Source: DATGFK01 sp040007395
GTDB lineage: Bacteria; Chloroflexota; Anaerolineae; Aggregatilineales; UBA2796
Direction of reading: 5' to 3'
Length of the DNA stretch: 9,248 bases
NCBI GenBank assembly: GCA_040007395.1
Contig: JBDTVG010000173.1
Span: 1-9,248 of the forward strand
The translations under genes and the position numbers were made by a program. This document shows positions 1 through 6,193 of this stretch, piece by piece (position 1 is the stretch's first letter; each line of letters starts with the position of its first letter). The notes below the pieces were generated by a model that did no database searches, was not told where the DNA came from, and saw nothing but the letters and a program-made list of their open reading frames with translations.

Positions 1-144
1 AATCACAATCCTCATGATTTCACTCTCCCACAACCCCGGCTTTCTGACCTTTTGCCCTGTCCGGCTTGGTATCGCCGCTTGGCGCTGTCCTTCCATCTGC
101 TGCCAAAAATCATCGACATCACAGAATAGCTCAAGTAAACTCAT
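1..144 (-). CDS. IS982-family transposase, N-terminal 48 codons (cut by window edge)
   Basis: Reading leftward from an ATG at 144-142 gives 48 uninterrupted codons to the window edge, beginning MSLLELFCDVDDFWQQ and ending in a SEIMRIVI segment. IS982-family transposases typically open with an 'LFCxVDDFC' motif followed by a basic linker and an 'L(C)xSEIMTI' segment; both are visible here in the same order (about residues 5-13 and 40-48). The second motif cysteine is replaced by Trp14. The DDE catalytic core would lie beyond the window. An AAAGG ribosome-binding site lies 9 bp before the ATG. The gene follows the unrecognised gene in the same direction, so it may receive read-through transcription. 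Family assignment is from remembered motif similarity; whether the element is complete cannot be judged. Confidence 0.8.
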   Translation of the reverse strand, partial: MSLLELFCDVDDFWQQMEGQRQAAIPSRTGQKVRKPGLWESEIMRIVI

Positions 145-236
145 TATCGGATACCTTTCAAGACGGTCTTTCAGTGTGGTTACTAAAAGCTACCGTTTTC
201 TTCGATGGGTATCCTCTCCCTATCCAAAACTCAGGT
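1..236 (-). mobile_element. IS982-family insertion sequence, transposase-proximal end
   Basis: The transposase start at 144 is preceded by about 90 bp of non-coding leader. The likely outer tip is the minus-strand sequence ACCTGAGTTTTGGATAGGG at 236-218, because IS982-family termini usually begin with AC/ACC and lie roughly 50-100 bp before the transposase ATG. The other inverted repeat and the target duplication are outside the window, so the exact boundary at 236 is inferred. The leader also holds a 7-bp inverted repeat (149-155 with 208-214) discussed as a finding. Confidence 0.6.
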
Positions 237-872
237 TAAATACGGAATGCAAGGAGGGATCTCAAGAGTCGATGTTGGGTGGGCAAACAAATGTGCATGT
301 TGCGGGTATCTGAGCACAAATCTCACAAGTTGGTCGTCTGCAAACCTGTTCGGTTGATTCCAGTCATTTATTCGCTGATACAAAATGTTATCATGGATGA
401 TCTCGTTAAAGTCGTCTAACGCTTCTTTACTCATGCCAAAGCGATAACGGAGTTTTTGTGTTCCTTCACCATATTTATCATGCTGTACCAACGCATCATC
501 TGCGTGAGTTAGTAAAGCCCAACGAGTCGCAGTACCTATATCTCCAAGTACTTGCTCGTAGAAGATTACAAGCCCATTTGCGAGTTGACCTTTATACACT
601 TTGCAACCGAACTGACTTTGAATAGCGTTGAATGTATCCCAACCGTCCAATAGTAATTCTTCTGCTGCAAAAAACTTGTCCATCGCGATAAACGACCAAG
701 CAACGTATATATATAGCAAAGAGGCGGCGTTACCGTGTCCATTGTCAGTAGCATGAATAGGACGAAGATCAACTTGGTCGTTTTCCCCGCAACAGTTTTT
801 TAAGAAACCTTTACATTTTTCCAATACAGACTGAGTGTCATACTTACCATAGAAGCGTTGACCGTCGTTCAA
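231..872 (-). CDS. Unrecognised protein, probably truncated at both ends
   Basis: This is an open frame of 213 codons from a TTG at 872 to a TGA at 233-231. I do not recognise the family. The product looks soluble and mostly helical, with no signal peptide or clear membrane segment. It carries a Cys-Cys pair near residue 28, an aromatic-rich region (LLYIYVAWSF, about residues 52-61), and conserved-looking stretches HADDALVQH (about 123-131) and DWNQPNRFADDQLVRF (about 170-185). TTG is a poor start: the frame stays open and protein-like for about 30 codons upstream with no ATG/GTG/TTG, and an ATG at 993 lies in a neighbouring frame, so the true N-terminus is probably longer. The stop codon falls inside the presumed IS982 end, so the C-terminus is probably altered too. 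The coding is AT-richer than the genes to the right, which suggests accessory DNA. It may be a pseudogene. Confidence 0.55.
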   Translation of the reverse strand: MNDGQRFYGKYDTQSVLEKCKGFLKNCCGENDQVDLRPIHATDNGHGNAASLLYIYVAWSFIAMDKFFAAEELLLDGWDTFNAIQSQFGCKVYKGQLANGLVIFYEQVLGDIGTATRWALLTHADDALVQHDKYGEGTQKLRYRFGMSKEALDDFNEIIHDNILYQRINDWNQPNRFADDQLVRFVLRYPQHAHLFAHPTSTLEIPPCIPYLT

Positions 873-993
873 TATCTTGTCAATCTTTGGAAGAAGCCCT
901 TTGGACTCTGGGATTGCTTCTATATGTGCCTGTTGTATATTGGCAATAAATGACTCAAATCGCCCCCTTTATGATTGTTATAACTGAGTCCAT
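873..993 (-). pseudogene. Probable natural 5' end of the unrecognised gene, out of frame by one base
   Basis: An ATG at 993-991 opens MDSVITIIKGAI and then hits TGA at 957-955. The frame of the downstream gene is open from just after a TAA at 971-969 and reads RGRFESFIANIQQAHIEAIP, protein-like and continuous into the body at 872. Removing one base from the run of five G (minus strand, 967-963) would fuse them as MDSVITIIKGRFESFIANIQ. A weak GGATAGAG ribosome-binding site and a T6 tract precede the ATG. This can be a true frameshift mutation, a homopolymer sequencing error, or coincidence with an unusual start (for example ATT) in the lower frame. The 75 bp from 994 to 1068 hold only short palindromes. 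Confidence 0.45.
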
Positions 994-1068
994 AAAAAAC
1001 TCTATCCGTAAATCTTCCAGCCTTTCGCCGTATAGAAGACGCTATATAGAGTACTCTCGATTCAACTT

Positions 1069-2481
1069 CTACAAATACTTCTCGACAGCCCAACCGCCCT
1101 CTTTCGCGATGGATGGTGAAGTGTCTGGCGTGATCAATCCCGGTTCAAATGTAAGCGGGTTTTTGCCCTGTACCGCGTCGATTACATCGCCCATCTGGTC
1201 TGCCAGTGCCACCGGACGGTTAAGCGCTTGAGCAACCTCTCGCGGCGACATATCGTCGAGGCTCACGCCGTTGGGGTGGTCGAACATAATACGTGGCAGC
1301 ACCACCAGATCACCGAGATCGTCCACTGCTTGCAATTGTGCGATCACGTCTTCGCTCATCAGCAGTCCAGCAACGGTGATTCCTGCGCCGAGTCGGGTGT
1401 TCGTGACAGGCTTAACGGTCATCTGCACGCCGGTTTGCGCGGCAAATTCGGCGGAGGCTTGTTCAAGCACCGGACTAAACAGCGTCCCTGTGACCAGCGT
1501 TACCCGCTGCACCCGCGATTTCATCTCGCCAAGTTCAGTCGTGCGAACGGTCTGCCACTCGTCGAGGAAACTGCGAACCATGCCCAATCCATTCTCGTGC
1601 AGGGCCAAACCATCGTACCAATCCAACGCGGGCAGCGTTCGTCCAGCGATAAGGAACCATTCGTCGGTGGGGTAGACAAAGCCCACACCCAACTTTGCCC
1701 GCAACTGCGCCTGCCAGCGATCACAGGCATCCAGCGTAGCAATGGCTTCATCGCGGGACAGCGTTCGCAATCCATACTTATGCTGTTTGGTTAATCCCAC
1801 CGGAACCACGCTGATACTCTGCACGGTAGGCCACAGCGAAGCCAGATCGCTTATGCTCTGTTCCATGTGTGCGCCATCGTTCACGCCGGGAGTGATGACC
1901 AACTGCGTGTGAACTTCAAAATTATCATTGGAAAGGGCACGTAACTGCTGCATGATGTCCGGCGCTTTCGGGTTACGCAGACATTGACGGCGCAATTCCA
2001 GATCCGTCGCATGAACCGACACATACAGCGGGCTAAGATGCTGCGTGATAATTCGATCCCAATCGTGATCAGAGAGATTAGTCAGCGTCACGAAATGCCC
2101 AAATAGAAAGGAATAGCGGTAATCATCATCTTTGATATATAAGGTGCGGCGCATCTTGGGATCCATCTGCAACACGAAGCAGAACTCGCACAGATTATTG
2201 CAGCGCCGAATGTCAATATCGAAGGTGGGATGCTCAAACTCCATGCCAAGTGGTTGGTCATAGGCGCGTGATCCTTCCAACAGCATCTCTTGACCATCGC
2301 GCCGGATCGCCAGTTCGAGCCATTCTTCCGCACCGTGATACTGTACATCGATCACATCTTCGCACGGCTCACCATTGATCGCTAGCAGTTCGTCGCCTGC
2401 CCGCACACCGATCTTGGCAGCGGCACTGCCGGGAATCACTGCTTTGATCAATCCGGCTTTGGCGGTATTTTCTTTTAGCAT
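1069..2481 (-). CDS. DUF512 family protein (PDZ plus CxxxCxxC iron-sulfur motif)
   Basis: 470 residues, the usual length for DUF512 proteins. Residues 10-65 form a PDZ-like domain (VIPGSAAAKIGVRAGDELLAING). A radical-SAM-type cluster motif follows at C94-x3-C98-x2-C101 (CNNLCEFC), then the family hallmark LYIKDDDYRYSFLFG (114-128) and VTLTN (131-135). The C-terminal half (about 330-450) carries the DUF512 region, including VTGTLFSPVLEQ. These proteins are probably cytoplasmic [4Fe-4S] enzymes, but I know of no established reaction. The ATG at 2481 is 22 bp after the plsC stop; the ribosome-binding site is weak (GAGAAA, distant), which fits translation from the upstream message. It is the last gene of the rluB-plsC operon. 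No convincing terminator follows. Family call is firm; function unknown. Confidence 0.9.
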   Translation of the reverse strand: MLKENTAKAGLIKAVIPGSAAAKIGVRAGDELLAINGEPCEDVIDVQYHGAEEWLELAIRRDGQEMLLEGSRAYDQPLGMEFEHPTFDIDIRRCNNLCEFCFVLQMDPKMRRTLYIKDDDYRYSFLFGHFVTLTNLSDHDWDRIITQHLSPLYVSVHATDLELRRQCLRNPKAPDIMQQLRALSNDNFEVHTQLVITPGVNDGAHMEQSISDLASLWPTVQSISVVPVGLTKQHKYGLRTLSRDEAIATLDACDRWQAQLRAKLGVGFVYPTDEWFLIAGRTLPALDWYDGLALHENGLGMVRSFLDEWQTVRTTELGEMKSRVQRVTLVTGTLFSPVLEQASAEFAAQTGVQMTVKPVTNTRLGAGITVAGLLMSEDVIAQLQAVDDLGDLVVLPRIMFDHPNGVSLDDMSPREVAQALNRPVALADQMGDVIDAVQGKNPLTFEPGLITPDTSPSIAKEGGWAVEKYL

Positions 2482-2503
2482 CGTTTACAGCGTTTCTCTA
2501 CAC

Positions 2504-3223
2504 TCACACAAATTCGATAGTTTCGGTAGTCGCTTGGCTCAGATCACTATAGAAGCCGCGCCGATATTCTGGCAAAAGGGCAGCAAGCTGATACATGGCT
2601 TCCTGTGTCATGTGCGCCATGACCGGACGTGGGACTCGTTCCTGCCCGTTGGTGCGAAAACGAAACGCCCGCCCAAACTTCACACTGACCGGAGTCCGAC
2701 GCAAGTGCTTCAGGTTTTGCACAAAATCGCGGCTGCCATCTAGCCCAACAGGAACGATCACGGCGTTGGCCTTGATCGCCACATAGGTTATACCGTCTTT
2801 GCCCTCAATGAGCGACGGTTGGCGCGTGCCTTCGGGAGCCATCAGTACCATGTTGCCATACTTGAGCAGATCAATTGTGTTTTGCAGCGCCACGCGATCC
2901 GCTTCGCCGCGCTGGATTGGAAAGACACCCCACCACTGCGCCAACTGGCGTACCCCTAGAATCCGAAAGTTTTCTGCCTTCGACATGGGAATGGCGAAAC
3001 GTGGGCGGGCAACTCCCGCGATAATGGCGGGGTCAATCGCGCCAATATGGTTCATCATGAGCAGAGTCGGGCCAGCCGCCGGGATGTTTTCTATACCCTG
3101 TTCATTGATTTTCACCAGCAGGTGAAAGCCCAATGGTCGCAGCAAAACGTCGCGCAAGAAGCGCCGCGATGCGTCATAGCGCTCTTGCCGCTGCGCGTAA
3201 TCGTCACTAACGTGAATGGTCAT
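2504..3223 (-). CDS. plsC: 1-acyl-sn-glycerol-3-phosphate acyltransferase (PlsC/LPLAT family)
   Basis: 239 residues from the ATG at 3223. It would transfer an acyl chain to lysophosphatidic acid in phospholipid synthesis at the inner face of the cytoplasmic membrane. The family motifs are in order: NHIGAID with the catalytic H59-x4-D64, FPIQRGEADR (101-110) for substrate binding, PEGTR (130-134), and VIVPVGLDG (155-163). The frame is open for another 63 codons upstream, but that stretch only shadows the low-complexity tail of rluB, is poor in family features, and would duplicate coding, so the internal ATG giving MTIHVSDDYAQ is preferred. It overlaps the rluB stop by 17 bp, indicating translational coupling. 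Exact acyl acceptor is not provable from sequence. Confidence 0.88.
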   Translation of the reverse strand: MTIHVSDDYAQRQERYDASRRFLRDVLLRPLGFHLLVKINEQGIENIPAAGPTLLMMNHIGAIDPAIIAGVARPRFAIPMSKAENFRILGVRQLAQWWGVFPIQRGEADRVALQNTIDLLKYGNMVLMAPEGTRQPSLIEGKDGITYVAIKANAVIVPVGLDGSRDFVQNLKHLRRTPVSVKFGRAFRFRTNGQERVPRPVMAHMTQEAMYQLAALLPEYRRGFYSDLSQATTETIEFV

Positions 3224-4244
3224 TGCGGCGTGTTGGTGCGCGGCGGCGCGATCCCGGTGCTGCACCGCCAGAGCGTCGTGAGCCTGTCCCTGAACTGGCG
3301 GGACGGCGACGTGTCCCCGGCTTGCCCGGACGGCTGGTTGCGCCCGGTCTACCCGGCGATCTTCTGCTGACAGGCTTACCCGACGAAGGACGACGCGGCC
3401 CCCGTTGGTCACTAGAGCCGCTCGATCCGCTTGATCCAGTACTACGGACTGGCACGGTAGATCGGGTAGTTGGGCTGGTCTTGGGGTTATTCAAGGGGCG
3501 CGTAAACTTGCCCCGGCGCGGCGTACTGGCAGCACTATCCTGCAAGGCTTTGATCTCGTTATCGGTCAGATAGCGCCATTCGCCAATCCGCATCGTACCA
3601 AGTTTCACCGTATCCAGTTCGGTACGGATAAGCTGACGCACCGGATGTCCCAGAGTCGAGGCAATGCGCCGGATCTGGCGTTTGCGACCCTCGCTCATCG
3701 TGACGCGCAGTTGGGTGGTTTCCTTATCGCGGCTCAAGACTTTGACATCGGCGGCTTTCGTTGGCCCATCGTCCAGCACAATTCCTCGCCGCCAAATCTC
3801 CAGTGCTTCATCGCTGATATTGCCGTACAGCGTCACCTCATAGACTTTGGGATGTTCGTAGCGTGGATGAGTCAGCTTTTGCGCCAATTCGCCGTCATTA
3901 GTCAGCAGGACTAACCCTTCGCTGTCAGCATCCAGCCGCCCAACTGGATACAATTTTCCTTCGATAGGCACTAGTTCACGCACAGTGCGGCGCTTTTCCT
4001 GTTCTTGAGCGCGAACAGTGGTCACGATCCCCATCGGCTTGTAGACCATCAGATAGACGCGATTTTCCTCGATATGCAGCCGGGCCCCGTCCACCCGCAC
4101 ATCATCGACAGCGAGGTCAGCCTTGTCGCCAAGTTTGGCTCGTTCTCCGTTGATCATCACACGGCCTCGTTCGATCATGGCTTCGGACTCGCGCCGCGAG
4201 GCAACTCCGGCCTGTGACATTAACTTTTGTACACGTTCTTCCAT
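3207..4244 (-). CDS. rluB: rRNA pseudouridine synthase, RluB/RsuA family, with long basic tail
   Basis: 345 residues from the ATG at 4244, chosen because AGAAGG lies 10 bp upstream and MEERVQKLMSQAG is the typical family N-terminus; an ATG at 4280 would add 12 atypical residues. Residues 1-60 form an S4 RNA-binding domain (SRRESEAMIERGRVMING). The catalytic motif GRLDADSEGLVLLTNDG (102-118) contains the nucleophile Asp105. EGRKRQIRRI (185-194) and GHPVRQLIR (199-207) are family hallmarks. The enzyme isomerises a uridine of 23S (RluB-like) or 16S (RsuA-like) rRNA; the choice here is inferred. Residues about 241-345 are a disordered Arg/Ser/Pro/Gly-rich tail with SGSSGSSG and RPG-type repeats, likely adding RNA contacts. 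It is first gene of the operon, behind an extended -10 promoter. Confidence 0.92.
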   Translation of the reverse strand: MEERVQKLMSQAGVASRRESEAMIERGRVMINGERAKLGDKADLAVDDVRVDGARLHIEENRVYLMVYKPMGIVTTVRAQEQEKRRTVRELVPIEGKLYPVGRLDADSEGLVLLTNDGELAQKLTHPRYEHPKVYEVTLYGNISDEALEIWRRGIVLDDGPTKAADVKVLSRDKETTQLRVTMSEGRKRQIRRIASTLGHPVRQLIRTELDTVKLGTMRIGEWRYLTDNEIKALQDSAASTPRRGKFTRPLNNPKTSPTTRSTVPVRSTGSSGSSGSSDQRGPRRPSSGKPVSRRSPGRPGATSRPGKPGTRRRPASSGTGSRRSGGAAPGSRRRAPTRRNDHSR

Positions 4245-4325
4245 TGCTACTACACCTTCTGTCGCTATCCTACCGCCCAATACCGTGCTAGTCGTGGATA
4301 ACGTCCCTTATTCAACAAATGACTG

Positions 4326-4356
4326 GACACACAAAGCAGATTATGTTGTGTGTGTC
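4326..4356 (-). promoter_or_regulatory. Inverted repeat in the rluB leader
   Basis: GACACACA at 4326-4333 and its exact complement TGTGTGTC at 4349-4356 are separated by 15 nt. The repeat lies just downstream of the putative -10 box and would form a hairpin in the 5' part of the leader, or serve as an operator. It is not followed by a T-run, so it is not an intrinsic terminator. Function is unknown. Confidence 0.45.
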
Positions 4357-4369
4357 TGAGTAATTTGTC

Positions 4370-4378
4370 ATTATATCA
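4370..4378 (-). promoter_or_regulatory. Extended -10 promoter for the rluB operon
   Basis: On the minus strand TGATATAAT gives a perfect TATAAT (4375-4370) with the TGn extension at 4378-4376. No good -35 box is seen 16-18 bp further upstream, as is usual for extended -10 promoters. It sits between the terminator of the preceding operon (4414-4444) and rluB, implying a transcription start near 4363 and a leader of about 120 nt. Confidence 0.55.
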
Positions 4379-4413
4379 TGGGCGCGTCAGAAATAGTGCT
4401 GAAATATTCAGGC

Positions 4414-4444
4414 AAAAATCGCGGGCGATCACCCAGGATCGCCC
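4414..4444 (-). terminator. Intrinsic terminator of the thuA-Gfo/Idh-ydeI operon
   Basis: Thirteen bases after the stop codon of the YdeI-family gene, the minus strand has a perfect 8-bp stem, GGGCGATC / GATCGCCC (4444-4437 with 4430-4423), a 6-nt loop, then GCGA and a run of five T (4418-4414). The GC-rich stem and position are good; the 4-nt gap before the T-run makes it slightly imperfect. Confidence 0.7.
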
Positions 4445-4457
4445 CATCCATCGTGCT

Positions 4458-5048
4458 TTACTTCGACTTCGGCGTGCGGGTCAACTGCGCGATAGTGCGT
4501 CCTTGCGCCGAGTCTTCGATCAGCGTCGCCAGTCGCTTGAGTCGGGTTTCTTCGCGCTTGGCACTGATAACCCGCCAAATCGCTGTCTTTTGATACCACG
4601 CCGGTTGAGTCTGGAAGAAATCCCACGCGGCTTGGTTGGCACGAAACTGCTGCTCATAGACATCGCCCAATGTGGCGTTGGTTTGCTCATAGGCATAAAT
4701 TGCCGATTTGTCTTCTGCCCGTGCCTCGAATGCTTTAAACCCTGCCTGCTGTATCAACCCCAGACGGGTAAGTTCCTCGACACGAGCGATGTTGACTGCA
4801 CTCCAAATGCTGCGCGGTTTGCGCGGCGTAAAGCGAATACTGTAGCTGACCTCATCGATCCGTTTCCGCACGCCGTCGATCCAGCCAAAACACAGCGCTT
4901 GATCCACCGATTCAGGCCAAGTGATGCTAGGTTTGCCCGAATCTTTTTTATAAAACCCGACCAACAATTCCGAGGTTTTAGCGTGATTCTGCTCAAGCCA
5001 TACACGGAACTCAGCCGGAGTCGTGAAGAAAACAGGCGGTGTTGTCAC
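4458..5048 (-). CDS. YdeI/OmpD-associated family protein (bacteriocin-protection annotation)
   Basis: 196 residues, typical for this small cytoplasmic family. The hallmark block ITWPESVDQALCFGWIDG (42-59), then RKRIDEVSYSIRFTPRKPRSIWS (61-83) and the C-terminal AKREETRLKRL segment (163-173), match the YdeI/OmdA family. Members are annotated as bacteriocin or antimicrobial-peptide protection proteins on limited evidence; the biochemical role is not known. The start is a GTG at 5048, supported by GAGG 8 bp upstream. It is 13 bp after the Gfo/Idh stop, so it is co-transcribed as the last gene of that operon and followed by a terminator. Whether it shares a function with the two upstream sugar-related genes is unclear. 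Confidence 0.85.
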   Translation of the reverse strand: MTTPPVFFTTPAEFRVWLEQNHAKTSELLVGFYKKDSGKPSITWPESVDQALCFGWIDGVRKRIDEVSYSIRFTPRKPRSIWSAVNIARVEELTRLGLIQQAGFKAFEARAEDKSAIYAYEQTNATLGDVYEQQFRANQAAWDFFQTQPAWYQKTAIWRVISAKREETRLKRLATLIEDSAQGRTIAQLTRTPKSK

Positions 5049-5061
5049 TGAATTGGCCTCG

Positions 5062-6177
5062 TTAATTGGATGACCACAATGCTGCTTCGGTAGATCCTTC
5101 GGGGAGTGGCTCAGGGCGTTGGCATGTGCTGGTCAATTCGATATGCTGCCCCAGTTGTGACGAATCATAGATGGCCTGCATTGTGTCCAGCACATGATAA
5201 ACCAGTTCGCCGCTCGCCCGATGGGGCTTTCCATTGCGCTGTGCGTAAGCCATATCCGCCACGCCGATACTGCGACTGTTGCGTGTATAACCGTGTGTCA
5301 GCGGAACGTCGCTCCAGTGGTGTTCCCCGGCGCGTCGCAAACGTACTGGGCCATCAAAGATATTGGGATCGGGGACGCTCAATGATCCTTCTGTGCCATA
5401 GATTTCAATTCTTGGCAGATTGGCTGCCCATACGTCAAAACTGGTGATGATGGTTGCTATTGGCCCACTGACAAAGTCGAGAATGCCTGTGACGTGTGTG
5501 GGGGTTTCGACAGCAATTTTCTGCCCACGTTTCGGTTCACTAGTGATCGTGCGTTCCGGGGACGAAATTTGAGTCGATCCGGTCACACGCCGCACCGGGC
5601 CAAGCAGTGTAATAAGTGCAGTGACATAATATGGCCCCATGTCAAACATCGGCCCACCCCCGGCCTGATAGTAAAATCCCGGGTCGGGATGCCAACTTTC
5701 GTGACCATGACTAGTCCAGAAGGCCGTTGCCGCTACTGGTTGCCCGATCGCACCATCGTCGATCACCTTTCGGCAGGTTTGCAACCCACCACCCAGAAAG
5801 GTATCCGGCGCACCGCCAACCCTTACACCACGAGCCTTCGCCGCGTTAAGAATAGCTTTGCCATCTTCACGAGTAACCGCGAGTGGCTTTTCGTTATAGA
5901 CCGATTTGCCCGCGTTAATGGCAGCCATTGCGATTTCGGCGTGTGCCTTCGGAACGGTCAAGTTCAGGACAAGATCGATCTCTGGATCTGCCAACAATTC
6001 TTCGACGCTGTACGCTTTGGGAATACCGTATTTGGCGGCTTGGGCTTCGGCACGACTCAAGTCGAGATCAGCGCACGCTGCCATATTCAGTATGTCAAAA
6101 GTTTTGCCAACTTCGAGATAAATGCTACTGATATTGCCGCAGCCGATCACCCCGACGTTCATTTTACCGTTTTTCAT
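5062..6177 (-). CDS. Gfo/Idh/MocA family NAD(P)-dependent oxidoreductase
   Basis: 371 residues from the ATG at 6177, chosen because GAGGAG lies 8 bp upstream and MKNGKMNVGVIGCGN is the normal family start; the 55 extra codons open upstream merely overlap the thuA-like gene. Domains: Rossmann fold with the GVIGCGNIS nucleotide-binding turn (9-17), the EKP motif with catalytic Lys97 (96-98), and an alpha/beta C-terminal domain with GGGPMFDMGPYY (173-184), in which Asp179 is expected to be catalytic and Tyr replaces the histidine found in some relatives. It most likely oxidises a hydroxyl of a sugar, cyclitol or glycoside in the cytoplasm; the substrate cannot be named. It lies 16 bp after a ThuA-like gene, reminiscent of the rhizobial ThuA/ThuB pair, where ThuB is of this family. 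Confidence 0.9.
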   Translation of the reverse strand: MKNGKMNVGVIGCGNISSIYLEVGKTFDILNMAACADLDLSRAEAQAAKYGIPKAYSVEELLADPEIDLVLNLTVPKAHAEIAMAAINAGKSVYNEKPLAVTREDGKAILNAAKARGVRVGGAPDTFLGGGLQTCRKVIDDGAIGQPVAATAFWTSHGHESWHPDPGFYYQAGGGPMFDMGPYYVTALITLLGPVRRVTGSTQISSPERTITSEPKRGQKIAVETPTHVTGILDFVSGPIATIITSFDVWAANLPRIEIYGTEGSLSVPDPNIFDGPVRLRRAGEHHWSDVPLTHGYTRNSRSIGVADMAYAQRNGKPHRASGELVYHVLDTMQAIYDSSQLGQHIELTSTCQRPEPLPEGSTEAALWSSN

Positions 6178-6193
6178 CCACTCAACTCCTCGG

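Noticed and set aside
14..313. Plus-strand 99-residue open frame at the left edge
   Set aside because: It is antisense to the IS982 transposase start and to the end of the unrecognised gene, with no protein-like features.
1048..1057. Palindrome AGAGTACTCT after the DUF512 gene as a terminator or operator
   Set aside because: It is only 10 bp with no loop, and no T-run directly follows; a chance palindrome is likely.
3224..3412. N-terminal extension of plsC by 63 codons
   Set aside because: It lies over the low-complexity tail of rluB, has no family similarity, and an internal ATG at 3223 gives the normal PlsC length.
3223..3573. Plus-strand Pro/Arg/Gly-rich open frame
   Set aside because: It is the antisense shadow of the rluB tail; GC-rich repeats keep the frame open.
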